DNA of 64,000 bases from positions 55,536,221-55,600,220 of the forward strand of contig CM060731.1 in the NCBI GenBank assembly GCA_030704615.1. The letters run 5' to 3'. Shown piece by piece: positions 32,001 to 42,109 of this stretch (its first letter is position 1; every line of letters starts with the position of its first letter). The notes beneath the pieces are model-generated. The model searched no databases and had not been told where the DNA came from. It saw nothing but the letters and a program-made list of their open reading frames with translations. The stretch comes from Takakia lepidozioides. Lineage: Eukaryota; Streptophyta; Takakiopsida; Takakiales; Takakiaceae. Made by a program: the position numbers and the translations under genes.

Positions 32001-35000
32001 TGTTTGAGGATGAAATGAACCCTTCACTGTCAGCCCAAACAGTGTGCGGCAACGCACACTGTTTGAGCTGAGCACTTCAATGTTTCTTGGTGCAAAATTT
32101 GGACTTCAGGGGCACCTGTGTGAGGGTGAAATGAACCCTTCACTGCCAGCTCAGACAGTGTGCGGCAACGCACACTGTTTGAGCTGAGCACTTCAATGTT
32201 TCTTGGTGCAAAATTTGGACTTCAGGGGCACCTGTGTGAGGGTGAAATGAACCCTTCACTGCCAGCTCAGACAGTGTGCGGCAACGCACACTGTTGGAGC
32301 TGAACACTTCAATGTTTCAGGGTGCAAAATTTGGACTTCAGAGGCACCTCTCTGAGGATGAGATGAACCCTTCACTGTCAGCCCAAACAGTGTGCGGCAA
32401 CGCACACTGTTCGAGCTGAACATTTCAATGTTTCTGGGTGCAAAATTTGGTCTTCAGGGGCACCTGTTTGAGGATGAAATGAACCCTTCACTGTCAGCCC
32501 AAACAGTGTGCGGCAACGCACACTGTTTGAGCTGAGCACTTCAATGTTTCTTGGTGCAAAATTTGGACTTCAGGGGCACCTATCTCAGGATGAAATGAAC
32601 ACTGTGCTGCCAGCTCAAACAGTGTGCGGCAATGCACACTGTTTGAGCTGAGCATTTCAATGTTTTAGGGTGCAAAATTTGGTCTTGATGTCTGTTATGT
32701 GAGGGTGAAATGAACCCTTCACTGCCAGCTCAGACAGTGTGCGGCAACGCACACTGTTTGAGCTGAGCATTTCAATGTTTCTAGGTGCAAAATTTGGACT
32801 TCAGGGGCACCTGTGTGAGGTGTGAAATGAACCCTTCACTGCCAGCTCAGACAGTGTGCGGCAACGCACACTGTTTGAGCTGAGCATTTCAATGTTTCTG
32901 GGTGCAAAATTTGGGCTTCAGGGGCACCTGTGTGAGGGTGAAATGAACCCTTCACTGCTAGCTCAGACAGTGTGCGGCAACGCACACTGTTTGAGCTGGG
33001 CATTTCAATGTTTCTGGGTGCAAAATTTGGACTTCAGGGGCACCTGTGTGAGGGTGAAATGAAACCTTCACTGCCAGCTCAGACAGTGTGCGGCAACGCA
33101 CTCTGTTTGAGCTGAGCATTTCAATGTTTCTGGGTGCAAAATTTGGACTTGAGGGGCATCTGTGTGAGGGTGAAATGAACCCTTCACTGCCAGCTCAGAC
33201 AGTGTGCGGCAACGCACACTGTTTGAGCTGAACATTTCAATGTTCTAGGGTGCAAAATTTGGACTTCAGGGGCACGTCTCTGAGGATGAGATGAACCCTT
33301 CACTGTCAGCCCAAACAGTGTGCGGCAACGCACACTGTTTGAGCTGAGCACTTCAATGTTTCTTGGTGCAAAATTTGGACTTCAGGGGCACCTATCTCAG
33401 GATGAAATGAACACTGTGCTGCCAGCTCAAACAGTGTGCGGCAACGCACACTGTTTGAGCTGAACATTTCCCTGTTTTAGGGTGCAAAATTTGGTCTTGA
33501 TGTCTGTTATGTGAGGGTGAAATGAACCCTTCACTGCCAGCTCAGAAAGTGTGCGGCAACGCACACTGTTTGAGCTGAACATTTCAATGTTTAAGGGTGC
33601 AAAATTTGGTCTTTGCTGTCTGTTATCTGAGGATGAAATGAACCCTTCAAAACCAGCTCAAACAGCGTGCGGCAACGCACACTGTTTGAGCAGACCTTTT
33701 CAATGTTTTAGGGTTCAAAATTTGGTCTTGATGTCTGTTATGTTAGGGTGAAATGAACCCTTCACTGCCAGCTCAGACAGTGTGCGGCAACGCACTCTGT
33801 TTGAGCTGAACACTTCAATGTTTCAGGCTGCAAAATTTGGACTTCAGGGGCACCCCTCTGAGGATGAGATGAATCATTCACTGTCAGCCCAAACAGTGTG
33901 CGGCAACGCACACTGTTTGAGCTGAGCATTTCAATGTTTCTGGGTGCAAAATTTGGACTTCAGGGGCACATTTCTGAGTATAAAATGAACCCTTCACTGT
34001 CAGCTCAAACAGTCTGCGGAACCGCACACTGTTTAGGCAGAACATATGAATATTGAAGGGCGCAACTTTCGGCCCTCATGGGCAGATATTTGAGCAGAAC
34101 TTTTCAATGTTCTTTCCCAGTGAAAATCGGGAACATAGTGCAGGTCCGTGAGGATCAATGAACACTTACCTGGCAGCTCAAAGAACACTTACCTTTTTAT
34201 CCCACTTTTTCATGCATCGGTCGACGTTTCATTCCTCTCTTATAAGAATTTGAGTGAACAACCTTGCAGGAGAAAATGCAAAGTGTGGCGGATGAGGTCC
34301 CTCAGGGTCAGGGGAAGGAGACCATAGTTGATGTTGACGATGAGTTTTATGAAAGCAAAGCCGCTGAGATGCTGGGGGGTCAAAAGGTGAACTCTCAGCT
34401 TGTGGTTCAAAGTATGCTTGCTCCTGGTGGGAGGTTGAAGATTCCCCTGTGTAGGTTGGTTTCCATGCCCGTCGTTCGTCCACCCTTGTCAAAGACATTC
34501 TCAAGCTGGAGGCCGAGTTTGTTCATGGGTATTTGGATGGATCCGCAGTCTTTTACGTTTCTACTAGGGATTCTAGAGGTAACGAGCTCCTTTTGGATGA
34601 GTCAATCGTCGACTCCTGGGACCCCATTTGGAGACAGGTGAACGAATCCTTCGAACTTCTTCTCTCCAGGAAACCTTCCACCCAAGTATTCTCGGGGAAG
34701 ATGTTTCACGTTTGGGATGGCAACCACCGGTTGCTTGCATGGATGGCTGTCATTGGGAGGCTGCACTCACAGGAGGAAGAGTGGCATTACTCTGTTCGAT
34801 CGATGGTGCTTGATTGTGACGACAACATGATGGGTCTTCTGACGGCAATGAATGATGTGAACAGGTTGGTTTCTCATTGTACATGTTGCACTTCTGGTTC
34901 CGTTCTTCCTTGATTCAAGTCCTTGAATTACATTCTGAAATTCAGATATCATTCTGCAGAGGGACGGAGACATCCCATGTCAAAACGAGTCTGGTTCACA

Positions 35001-38000
35001 CACTGTATAGGATACAAAGGATCGGGCAGATGCCCTTGACCAACTTCAAGACCATCCTTTCGGCAGAGATGTATAAGAAATGCGAAAGCTCCAAGACTTC
35101 GGAAACATGGTACTCGTTGACCCGTGAGGCTTTCATGGAGTACATGTACACGGTGAGATATATCTTCCTTCATCTGGCCTTTCCATATTCCTGCTTCCAC
35201 ATGTTTGTTTCTGTCTGTCTCCCTTGACCTTGGATTGATGCAACTCTCTTGCATTCCCTTGCAGCAAGACATTGCAGATGCAGGGGAGCATGGCAAACTG
35301 GAATACTACAGCTCTACCCCTGAGGAGAGAAGGACAGCAAAGGGGGTTGAAAGTCACATCCAGAAGGAGATGAACGCTACAAGAAGGACAATAATGAGTG
35401 CTTTTGTGAAGCAGTTGAGAATGGCCGACCCATCATTCGGGCCGCAGTTTCTCCTGGAGATAAAAAACCATTATAACAAGCCAGGCAAGCCGGAGATGGC
35501 CCAGGAGAAGTTGCACAGGTTGTCTACCGCCGTCGTGTCTTCTGAACAGAAGGTGAAGTGGCTACAGATATGGAACTCCGATCCCACAGTTAGGGATACC
35601 CACATGTTCCCAAGGCCAGAGAAGGAGAAGAAGACCCAGCGTGTCAGTGACAATGTGCTGGACACCTGGCTTCACAAGGCCACTTACTGGAGCCAGGTGT
35701 GATGTCCTATCGTATCTCACTTTCTTTTCTCTTTTCCTGTCCTTCTCTTCCCATTGCCTCTTACATTCGCTGTGACTGTTTTTGGGTTCATTCTTCCATT
35801 TCAATTGTTTTGCAGTTGGAAGAAAGGGCCCGATCGGTTCTGCATACTCAGCTGGCTGACTATGGCATCACTATGACAGCTCCGAAGGTCTCCTTCGAAG
35901 CATACATGAGGAAATGGAGAGCCACAGTGTGGCACTCTGGTTTCTTTAGAGAGTTCAGCAAAGAGGGTGGCATCAGTCGAACAAATGAGCTTGACCAGCA
36001 GGAAAAAGGAGAGGAAGCCTGGAAACGATGCCTTTACAGGTGCACACCCTTGCACTCTTTGCTTGTGTTGTGGTTGCAATGTGTTGTGTGGCATACTGTT
36101 TAAGGGGGTCTTCCTGGTGTGTTGAAAAAGCTGGGACACAATATGTGCATTGGAAAATGAGGCTGTGTCTGTTCCTGCAGGTACATTAAGTTTGTTCTCT
36201 TGGAAGAGAATTGCTTGGACAAACATCCAGATTTCGTGGACCTTTGGCTTGTCCCTGCTGGCAACCAGACCATGTTCACTGCTGGGATCTTGCATGACTG
36301 GGTCCAGACCATCTTTCTTCTTGTGGTTGGTATTTGGATTGCCCTCCTTCAGAGACCCCAGCTGTAGAGTTGTCTTTGAGGAGAGAGAATGACCGTATTG
36401 CAGCCACTGCCGCAGCAGCGGACCTCGACATTCATGAGCGTAATCTGAGGACTCTTGCAGAGAAGGAGCCTCCCGCTCAGGATACCCCGGGTAGAGGAAG
36501 AAAGGCAAAGGGAAAAGATGTTGCTGGTGTTGTGGGGAAGGGAAGGGGTAGAGGGAAGGTGGCACAAGGGCAGGGAAGTGTTGCAGCTATTGGCCCTGTG
36601 GAGCATGTCCAGCAGACTCCACCGCATGGTAGGGGATCCGGGAGAAAAAACAAGGGGGTGGTTGATCCCAAAGGACCCGTACCATGCAGTGGAACATCCC
36701 ACGAGGGTCATTCGTCCAACCAGGTTGGAGATTGCCAACGTCGGGTTCCTTGCAATGATGGAGTCGAAGAAATCTGATTACAAGGGCGAGCCATCACCAG
36801 TGTGGGAGAGGATTGTCGAGTTCCTCAGCACGGTGCGTGTTCTCTTTGGGTTCTGTGGCTTCTGCTCTCTTTGTCTGCTGTGGGCATGGATCGTTTATAA
36901 ACTTGTCAGAATTCCATTGTATTTTTGTTTGCAGGCTAAAATGACCAAATCGTGGGTGAACGGGAAGGAGAAGCCATATGCAGCGGAACTCATCATCTTG
37001 GACATCCCTGATGGGTTGGCAGTCCCGGATATCCCTCCATCGGGTGCTTGTCCGGGTTGGAATGCATTTGATGAGCGCTACTGGCGGTGGGTTTTTTCCT
37101 TTTGCAACTTCTTCCTTTCCGATGCAGGTGTTTTGGTTCTCATCCAGTCCATCGATGTTCGGTGTCGCCGTGCCCTTGCCAGCTATTTGAAAGCCTCGGG
37201 CATGAGAGTCGTGAAGACATGGAATTGTGTGAACAGCATGTACCTTACGAAGGGGGATCGTCCGGGAGAGATGGTGAGTTTCCCTTCTTCTTCCTCTTCT
37301 TTTTTGTTCTGGGATTGTGTTGTATAGGTCGCTCCAACTCATATGTAGGGGCCCGATTTTATTTTGGTTCTTAGTTCCTTGTGGATGTCATGTTCGCAGA
37401 CTCGTCTGTTTGAAGCTGTTTGTCTCGTCCGGGTGCATCCACCAACGACTCCGGCCGGCATTACGGAGTTTGCCATCACTCACGGGGGCAAGTTCATAGA
37501 TGACAGGACAGATCCTCCCACGGATGACATGCATCACAACTACGTCGACAGCAACGTGTGCTTGCGAAGGGGGAATGGGGTTCCTTGGAGAGGGGCGAGG
37601 GAGAGGAGCCCGGCTTTCATTCAAACGATTGTGGAGTGCTGCACCTACACAGACGCCAGAGTTCTGGATTTGTCGATGGGCACAGGTTCGTCTCTTCAAC
37701 ATTCACATTTCATGAGGTTTGATTGAGCTTGCACTTTCAGCACTTTCCACCGTTCCGAATGTGTCTTCAATGTCTGCTTACTTCATTCTATTCCACTGCA
37801 GGTGCTTCGTACCACGCTTGCAAGGCCAGTGCGCGACATGTCTTTGGGATTGAAGGGGATGCTGAGATTTACAAGAACCTCCTGATGGGTTTGGGTGGAC
37901 ACACTTCTCAGGTCCTTCCGAAGCCCCGTCCCGCTGATACTGGTACAGAGGAGACTTCTGACAAGGAGCTGGACTCCGACTTTGCCTGTGAGTAAGTTGA

Positions 38001-38379
38001 ACCTGTGCATGCTTGCATTGTTGTTTCAATATCGAGAATCGCTGTTCTTGAGGCAAAGTGCACATGGGAGACATCCTCTTCGTTGGACTTGTGCATTGCA
38101 TCATTGTGTTAAAAATGGGATTTTGTGGACATGTGTAGGAGTCCGCGTGCTTCCACTTGCCCTCCTGGGCTATCACACCTATTTGGACTTGTTTTCAGTC
38201 CTCCTCGGTCTTGTGTGCTACCTGTCTATGCGGAGGCACTCGCAGCAAGCATGTCCGTTCATGGCACTCAGAGTCCACCTTGCGATGGCCTTCGTAGAAC
38301 ACGTGGTGTTGGGGCCAGAATCTTTGTAGATGACATAGCACAGGAGGTGGACATTGATTGTGATGACTGCGACACTTGA
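29089..38379 (+). CDS. spliced gene with DNA-methyltransferase-like domain (frame-damaged)
   Basis: Proposed exons: 29089-29400 (acidic, basic nuclear-localisation-like end), 34270-34864, 34960-35151, 35265-35696, 35816-36039, 36181 to about 36328, about 36352-36832 (AT-hook-like PGRGRK and GRGRGK), 36935-37273, 37400-37685, 37802 to about 37987, and about 38250-38379. Almost all junctions show GT..AG with TGCAG acceptors. The catalytic part reads ELIILDIPDG (motif IV-like, DPPY position), then about 200 residues later DLSMGTG (motif I) continuing across an intron into ASYHACKASARHVFGIEGD. Motif IV before motif I is the order of beta-class amino-methyltransferases (N6-adenine or N4-cytosine). 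DIPD in place of DPPY is unusual and activity is uncertain. Frame breaks near 34440, 36340 and 36630 suggest decay or unrecognised introns. Confidence 0.55.
29401..34269 (+). other. predicted 4.9-kb intron filled by hairpin satellite
   Basis: Donor AAAAAG|GTAAAA at 29401 and acceptor CCTTGCAG at 34269 are both phase 0 and join the acidic exon in frame to EKMQSVADEV. If the acidic ORF is a separate gene, the array is simply intergenic. The alternative donor at 29451 would not keep the frame. Confidence 0.5.
29480..34050 (+). repeat. satellite of about 39 units of ~116 bp, each with a perfect hairpin
   Basis: Each unit holds an inverted repeat of the form CAGCTCAAACAGTGTGCG, then GCAA, then its exact reverse complement. 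The stem is 13 to 18 bp with a GCAA (GNRA-type) loop. It is followed by TTCAATGTTT, GGGTGCAAAATTTGG, a GGGGCACCT block and GATGAAATGAACCC. Successive hairpins are 116 bases apart where measured (31111, 31227, 31343). Blocks of several units recur (for example near 30600 and 32540), which indicates higher-order duplication. Units at both ends diverge most. Small open frames in it are repeat artefacts. Confidence 0.95.
36935..37987 (+). other. methyltransferase-like catalytic segment
   Basis: Holds the motif IV-like ILDIPDG (about 37000), a hydrophobic strand VLVLIQSI, TDARVLDLSMGTG (37660-37685) and, after a phase-1 intron (37686-37801), ASYHACKASARHVFGIEGDAEIYKNLL. The last resembles the F-x-G-x-G plus G-I-E-x-D-x-x-Y signature of motif I/II in beta-class enzymes. 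The equivalent in the second copy is at 53205-53980. Confidence 0.6.
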
Positions 38380-38705
38380 TATGAAGTATTCTTTTGGTTA
38401 AATTCTGGGACAAATTTGAAATGGGATGGTTGTGTGTCCTTATTGTCCTCTTTGCAATGTGTGCATGGAATTCACATTCATGGTTCCAAACTATTGTTGG
38501 AGATGGGGGTTGCATGGACTGCCCGGATTGTTCCTTCAATATATTTGTTGTTTTGTGGACCTCACAGACTTGAGTACATTGCAAAAACAAACAAACCACT
38601 TTGTTCTCAATTCTCAATTCTCCCCACATCAACCCGCGGAAATAGGTGACACCACTCGGAAATAGGTGACATCCGCGGAAATAGGCACTGTTTGCATGCT
38701 GACGT

Positions 38706-38769
38706 GGCGTGAGCCTGTGCTGGGCTCACGCTTTCCTGGGCTCACAGGCTCACGCCTCCAGGCTCACGG
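38706..38769. repeat. GTGAGC/GCTCAC inverted-repeat cluster (right)
   Basis: GGCGTGAGCCTGTG, GGGCTCACGC, GGGCTCACAGGCTCACGCC and CCAGGCTCACGG in 64 bases. It lies 330 bases after the methyltransferase-like gene and mirrors the cluster at 24169-24260. Confidence 0.7.
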
Positions 38770-38779
38770 AATAGCACCC

Positions 38780-39227
38780 CCCCCTTCTCGTCGATGACCT
38801 TATGCGGTAATCCCTCCTATTCTTCCTTAGAGGTACGAACCTCTTTTTGAAGGTGGGGCATATAAGTTTTCCAACTAGGGGTTGAGACTTGACCCTATGT
38901 TTGTGAGTGCCTTGAGCGCATGCTTGCCCATAGTGAGCAAGATTTTTGTCGCTAAACAAGGAGAAGCAAACATAAAAAAACTTACGGTTGGAGCGAAAGT
39001 GCCTCATTCTTCAATTAGAGAACCTTATCTCGTGAGGGCGGGGGTTCTTGCATAAGACATAATAGTCTATAACATCCCTTTAGGCACGATAGGCGCACTT
39101 TGTATGCATTTGTCTTGGTTTCCATTGCATTTGTATTTGGGTCCGAACCGGCCCCCCTTAAAATTTACTGTGTCTTTTTCTAGTATTTTTTCTACTTTTT
39201 GTTACCTTTGCAAGCCTTTGTTGACCA
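38780..39227 (+). mobile_element. 3' end of a second PLE-like family
   Basis: Non-coding. Near its end it has CCGGCCCCCCTTAAAATTT, comparable with the GGCCCCCCCTAAAACTTG of family A at 18514, and it stops at CCCTAAA repeats in the same orientation as family A. A TATA-like CATATAAG is at about 38868. No hammerhead core (CTGATGA with GAAA) was found in it. Confidence 0.45.
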
Positions 39228-39249
39228 CCCTAAACCCTAAACCCTAAAA
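39228..39249 (+). repeat. telomeric tract (CCCTAAA)3
   Basis: Three heptamers on the C-rich strand follow the PLE-like end. Confidence 0.95.
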
Positions 39250-39712
39250 CCTCTCTACACCAATTTTGTCTGGATCAAAAGTTTTAAAATATATACAGCT
39301 TCACCACCACTTTTCAAAAGTTGGATGCTGTTGCAAATTGACAACTCCCGAGGGCTTGGCTAAATTTATCAAAGTATTTATTGACTACTAGGACTTACAA
39401 TACAGAATTCAGGGGGGAAATGAGATAATCAGCGAGCTGCCAGATGACCAGATGACCAGCGAGCTGCCTGATCAAGGGACTCTCTCTGTATAAGAAAGGC
39501 TTTCTTTTAGCCTCCCGCATTTTACCAAATAACTTTAGGTGGAGCCAATAGAGTCAGCCTCTACAGTTTCATGTAATTTGTACAGGAGATAACCAAGCAT
39601 CTTTCAATGCCTCCTCCGCAGTCCACTGCTTAGACTTAAGACTGCTAATAAACCTCTGAGCAGTACCGCAATGTCGGGATTGCAGAAGTACTCCCAGCTG
39701 ATACAAATCTAA
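39250..39712. other. no recognised feature
   Basis: Unique-looking sequence between the telomeric tract and the kinase gene. No frame longer than 60 codons and no motif recognised. Confidence 0.4.
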
Positions 39713-40531
39713 CTAGGTAGTGCAGTGGCCATCCTCCAACATGGCCTTGCTCCAATCAGCAAAAGGCTGAAATCCTTCTGGCAATTTGAATGGAGATTCA
39801 GCTACCGTTTCAAGGTCTATGAGCATGAACCCCTCCGCTGAAACCTGCACAATATTGGGCAACCGGATATCCCTATGGACGAGGTTTACCTCATGCAGGA
39901 CAGACAAAGCCTTTAACACGTCCCGAGCCAACAGCTTCATATCGTTCTCCGACCTCAACATCGGGGAGTAGCCCAGCGGACTGATCTCAATATTATAAGT
40001 ACCTCTACGATCCATTTCAGGCTCTGAAATTACCTGCGGAAGAGAAGGGACCCCTCGTGCAACATTGTAGGCCTGCCGAATCAGTTCAAAAGTGGTCCTT
40101 TTCTCAATACAATACCTTGGGAAGTTCCTTATTGCCTTCCGAACACTGCTCGGCTGAAAGTATATCGTCCTATCCCCACATGCTTCTTCAGAAAACATTG
40201 GCCGCCGGCCTGGCACTTCCGGGATTGACTCCACCATCTTCTTCATGATCTCATAGGCATTGCCAAGGCTGACTAACAACAAGAGGCGGTCATAAAGCTT
40301 CGTGACATTAAGACATGGCTTGATTCGAGCTGCCGTCTTTCCATCCTTGTTGATATAAACCCATTGGAAGTCTGTGCCTGCTGCGATATAGCCGAGAATG
40401 AATTGAATGTCCCCATAAAACGTCACACTAAGTGGCCTCATCTTTCTCAAAATATCCTCTTCAGCAGCAGCTAAGCCGGCCAGCTTGTCCTCACCAACCA
40501 GAAAAGTGCATCCACCGGCAATTCCAAACAT
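39713..40531 (-). pseudogene. Crinkler-type protein kinase domain
   Basis: One open frame of 272 codons. The C-terminal half carries a kinase catalytic loop, VHRDIRLPNIV (HRD with the downstream Asn), and LIDLE in place of DFG, followed by PEGF. The N-terminal half, with FYGDIQFILGYIAAGTDFQ, resembles the regulatory region seen ahead of kinase domains in Crinkler-like proteins. No glycine-rich loop or VAIK lysine is visible, so the N-lobe is missing or very divergent. The first Met is about 67 bases from the LTR at 40598, so the 5' end of the gene was probably cut by that insertion. It may be the kinase partner domain of proteins like the NTPase at 39-1252. Confidence 0.55.
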
Positions 40532-40597
40532 GTCAGGCCTCAGCTGTTTTCCAATAGTTTTGGTGTTAGAAGTATCTGTCTTCTTTTCAGAAGTATT

Positions 40598-41500
40598 TGT
40601 TAGAGGACTGTCGGGGACTTAGACACTTATACGGGATCTGTAGGGTACCCTTAATTTTTGCACAGACTGAGACCAACAGGAGCCTTAGGGGTGACAGCAG
40701 CGTACTGTAGAGGGGGGTTACACAGCCCGTCACAGTCGTCACAGTCGTCACAGCCAACACAGCCAACACAGCCCGTCACAGCAGACACAGCCGACACAGC
40801 CCGGCACAGCCACACAGCCAGTCACAGCCCGACACAGCCAAACACAGTCGCACAGCCAGTCACAGCCCGTCACAGTTTCACACAGCCAGTCATAGCTTGA
40901 CACAGCTGTCACGATCATAGGGAACGAAGAGTAGGACAGGGAACGACTGTGGGGAACAACACCTGCGAAGGGAACATGTTAGTTCACAGACACGGTTAGT
41001 GAGGGAAATGGTTAGAACCGCGGATAGGAAGATAAAAGGGAGAAACGGGGAATGAAGGGACATCATTCGAAGGAGGACTTCTGGGTGATAGAGGAGAGGG
41101 GATCGGGCAGAGATAAAGAACGGAAGTGAAGATAGAGAGATGATGAGTAGAGCAGATTAGAGACACAATGGCTTCGGCCTGATACCTGATAAATCATAAT
41201 CGGATACTTTTACGATACAATCACACTGTGTAGAGAGATCTGAGTGAAGCTGTGACATGAATGGATGAGCTGATGGAATCCAATAGATTGATAAAGCAAA
41301 CTGATATTTAATTATCAATAGTAAGATAGCTAACATGAATACCAAAAGGGAAACAAATAGGAAACACCCCCATGATACACTAGCTGTAGGTCATGACTGA
41401 TTGTTCTGCGCGGGCTGAGTACTTAGAGATTTCCAACTCTTCTATCTTGGAGTTTCCGCCTCGAATAGCGAAGGGATGGGTGAGTAGAAGCCGCGCGACA
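40598..41500 (+). repeat. 5' LTR of truncated Athila/Tat-like element (903 bp)
   Basis: TGTTAGAGGACTG to CCGCGCGACA, with a longer CACAGCC/GACACAG array at about 40720-40905 than the first element has. Confidence 0.9.
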
Positions 41501-42088
41501 TTTGGCAACCATACTGGGGACCTGGGACATGAACAACCAGATGTGATAGGCATCTGGTGGGATCATGGTGGTTGGACCATTAAAGAATTTGAAGTGAATC
41601 AAATTCCCTGTGGAACGAAGGAAGAAAGATTGTCCAAACAATTCTTTCAAAGGTTCTTGGAATTGCCAGACGGTTGTAAAGAAAATATTCTTAAACGAGT
41701 GCATGATGTTGATCCAGAATGGGGTCTGGAGAAAGGAGTGATAAAGATTTATCAGGTAGCCTGTAGAGGAAGAGCACGTTGGTTACCAACATTGGTTTAT
41801 GTGATAGCATTGCTATCCATTAAACGAGTAGAGTTTGAAGGCTGGGAAGAAAGAAAGGTGAATGTTTATACTCATATGCATGAAGAGCTGGTACTGGTAA
41901 AGAATTGGATTCCAAAGGATATTTTGTGGATCAAACTCACACCAAGAACATCTTTTCAGACTTGTTTGCCATATGGTTATATGGTAACGGAGACTTCAAG
42001 TATAGCCAAGGGTGCATTGAAGCTTGAAAGAAACCCAGGCATATACGAGAGATATTACAGAAGAGAGTTTTGGTTATTGCCACATTAA
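41501..42088 (+). CDS. leading ORF of LTR element, intact
   Basis: About 195 codons, open from the LTR end to TAA at 42086-42088. It is followed 21 bases later by the next ATG (42110). It contains DVIGIWWDHGGW, ELPDGCKENILKRVHD and DILWIKLTPRTSFQTCLPYG. It has no zinc finger, membrane segment or known domain. Conservation between two element copies shows it is a real element gene or part of gag. The start codon is unclear, because the frame is open back into the LTR (41393). Confidence 0.55.
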   Translation, partial: FGNHTGDLGHEQPDVIGIWWDHGGWTIKEFEVNQIPCGTKEERLSKQFFQRFLELPDGCKENILKRVHDVDPEWGLEKGVIKIYQVACRGRARWLPTLVYVIALLSIKRVEFEGWEERKVNVYTHMHEELVLVKNWIPKDILWIKLTPRTSFQTCLPYGYMVTETSSIAKGALKLERNPGIYERYYRREFWLLPH

Positions 42089-42109
42089 AAGAAATGAAAG
42101 ACATGGGAC

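Noticed and set aside
29494-33751. Short ORFs such as MRQRTLFELSISMFLGAKF
   Set aside because: They are the satellite unit read through, with the same peptide in each copy. There is no independent coding evidence.
29480-34050. Array could be a CRISPR or a ribozyme satellite
   Set aside because: Spacers are repeats of each other, the context is eukaryotic, and no hammerhead core (CTGATGA plus GAAA) occurs. CTGAGGATGAG only resembles it.
38450-38700. GGAAATAGGTGACA repeat as regulatory array
   Set aside because: Only three imperfect copies and no link to a gene or element end could be shown.
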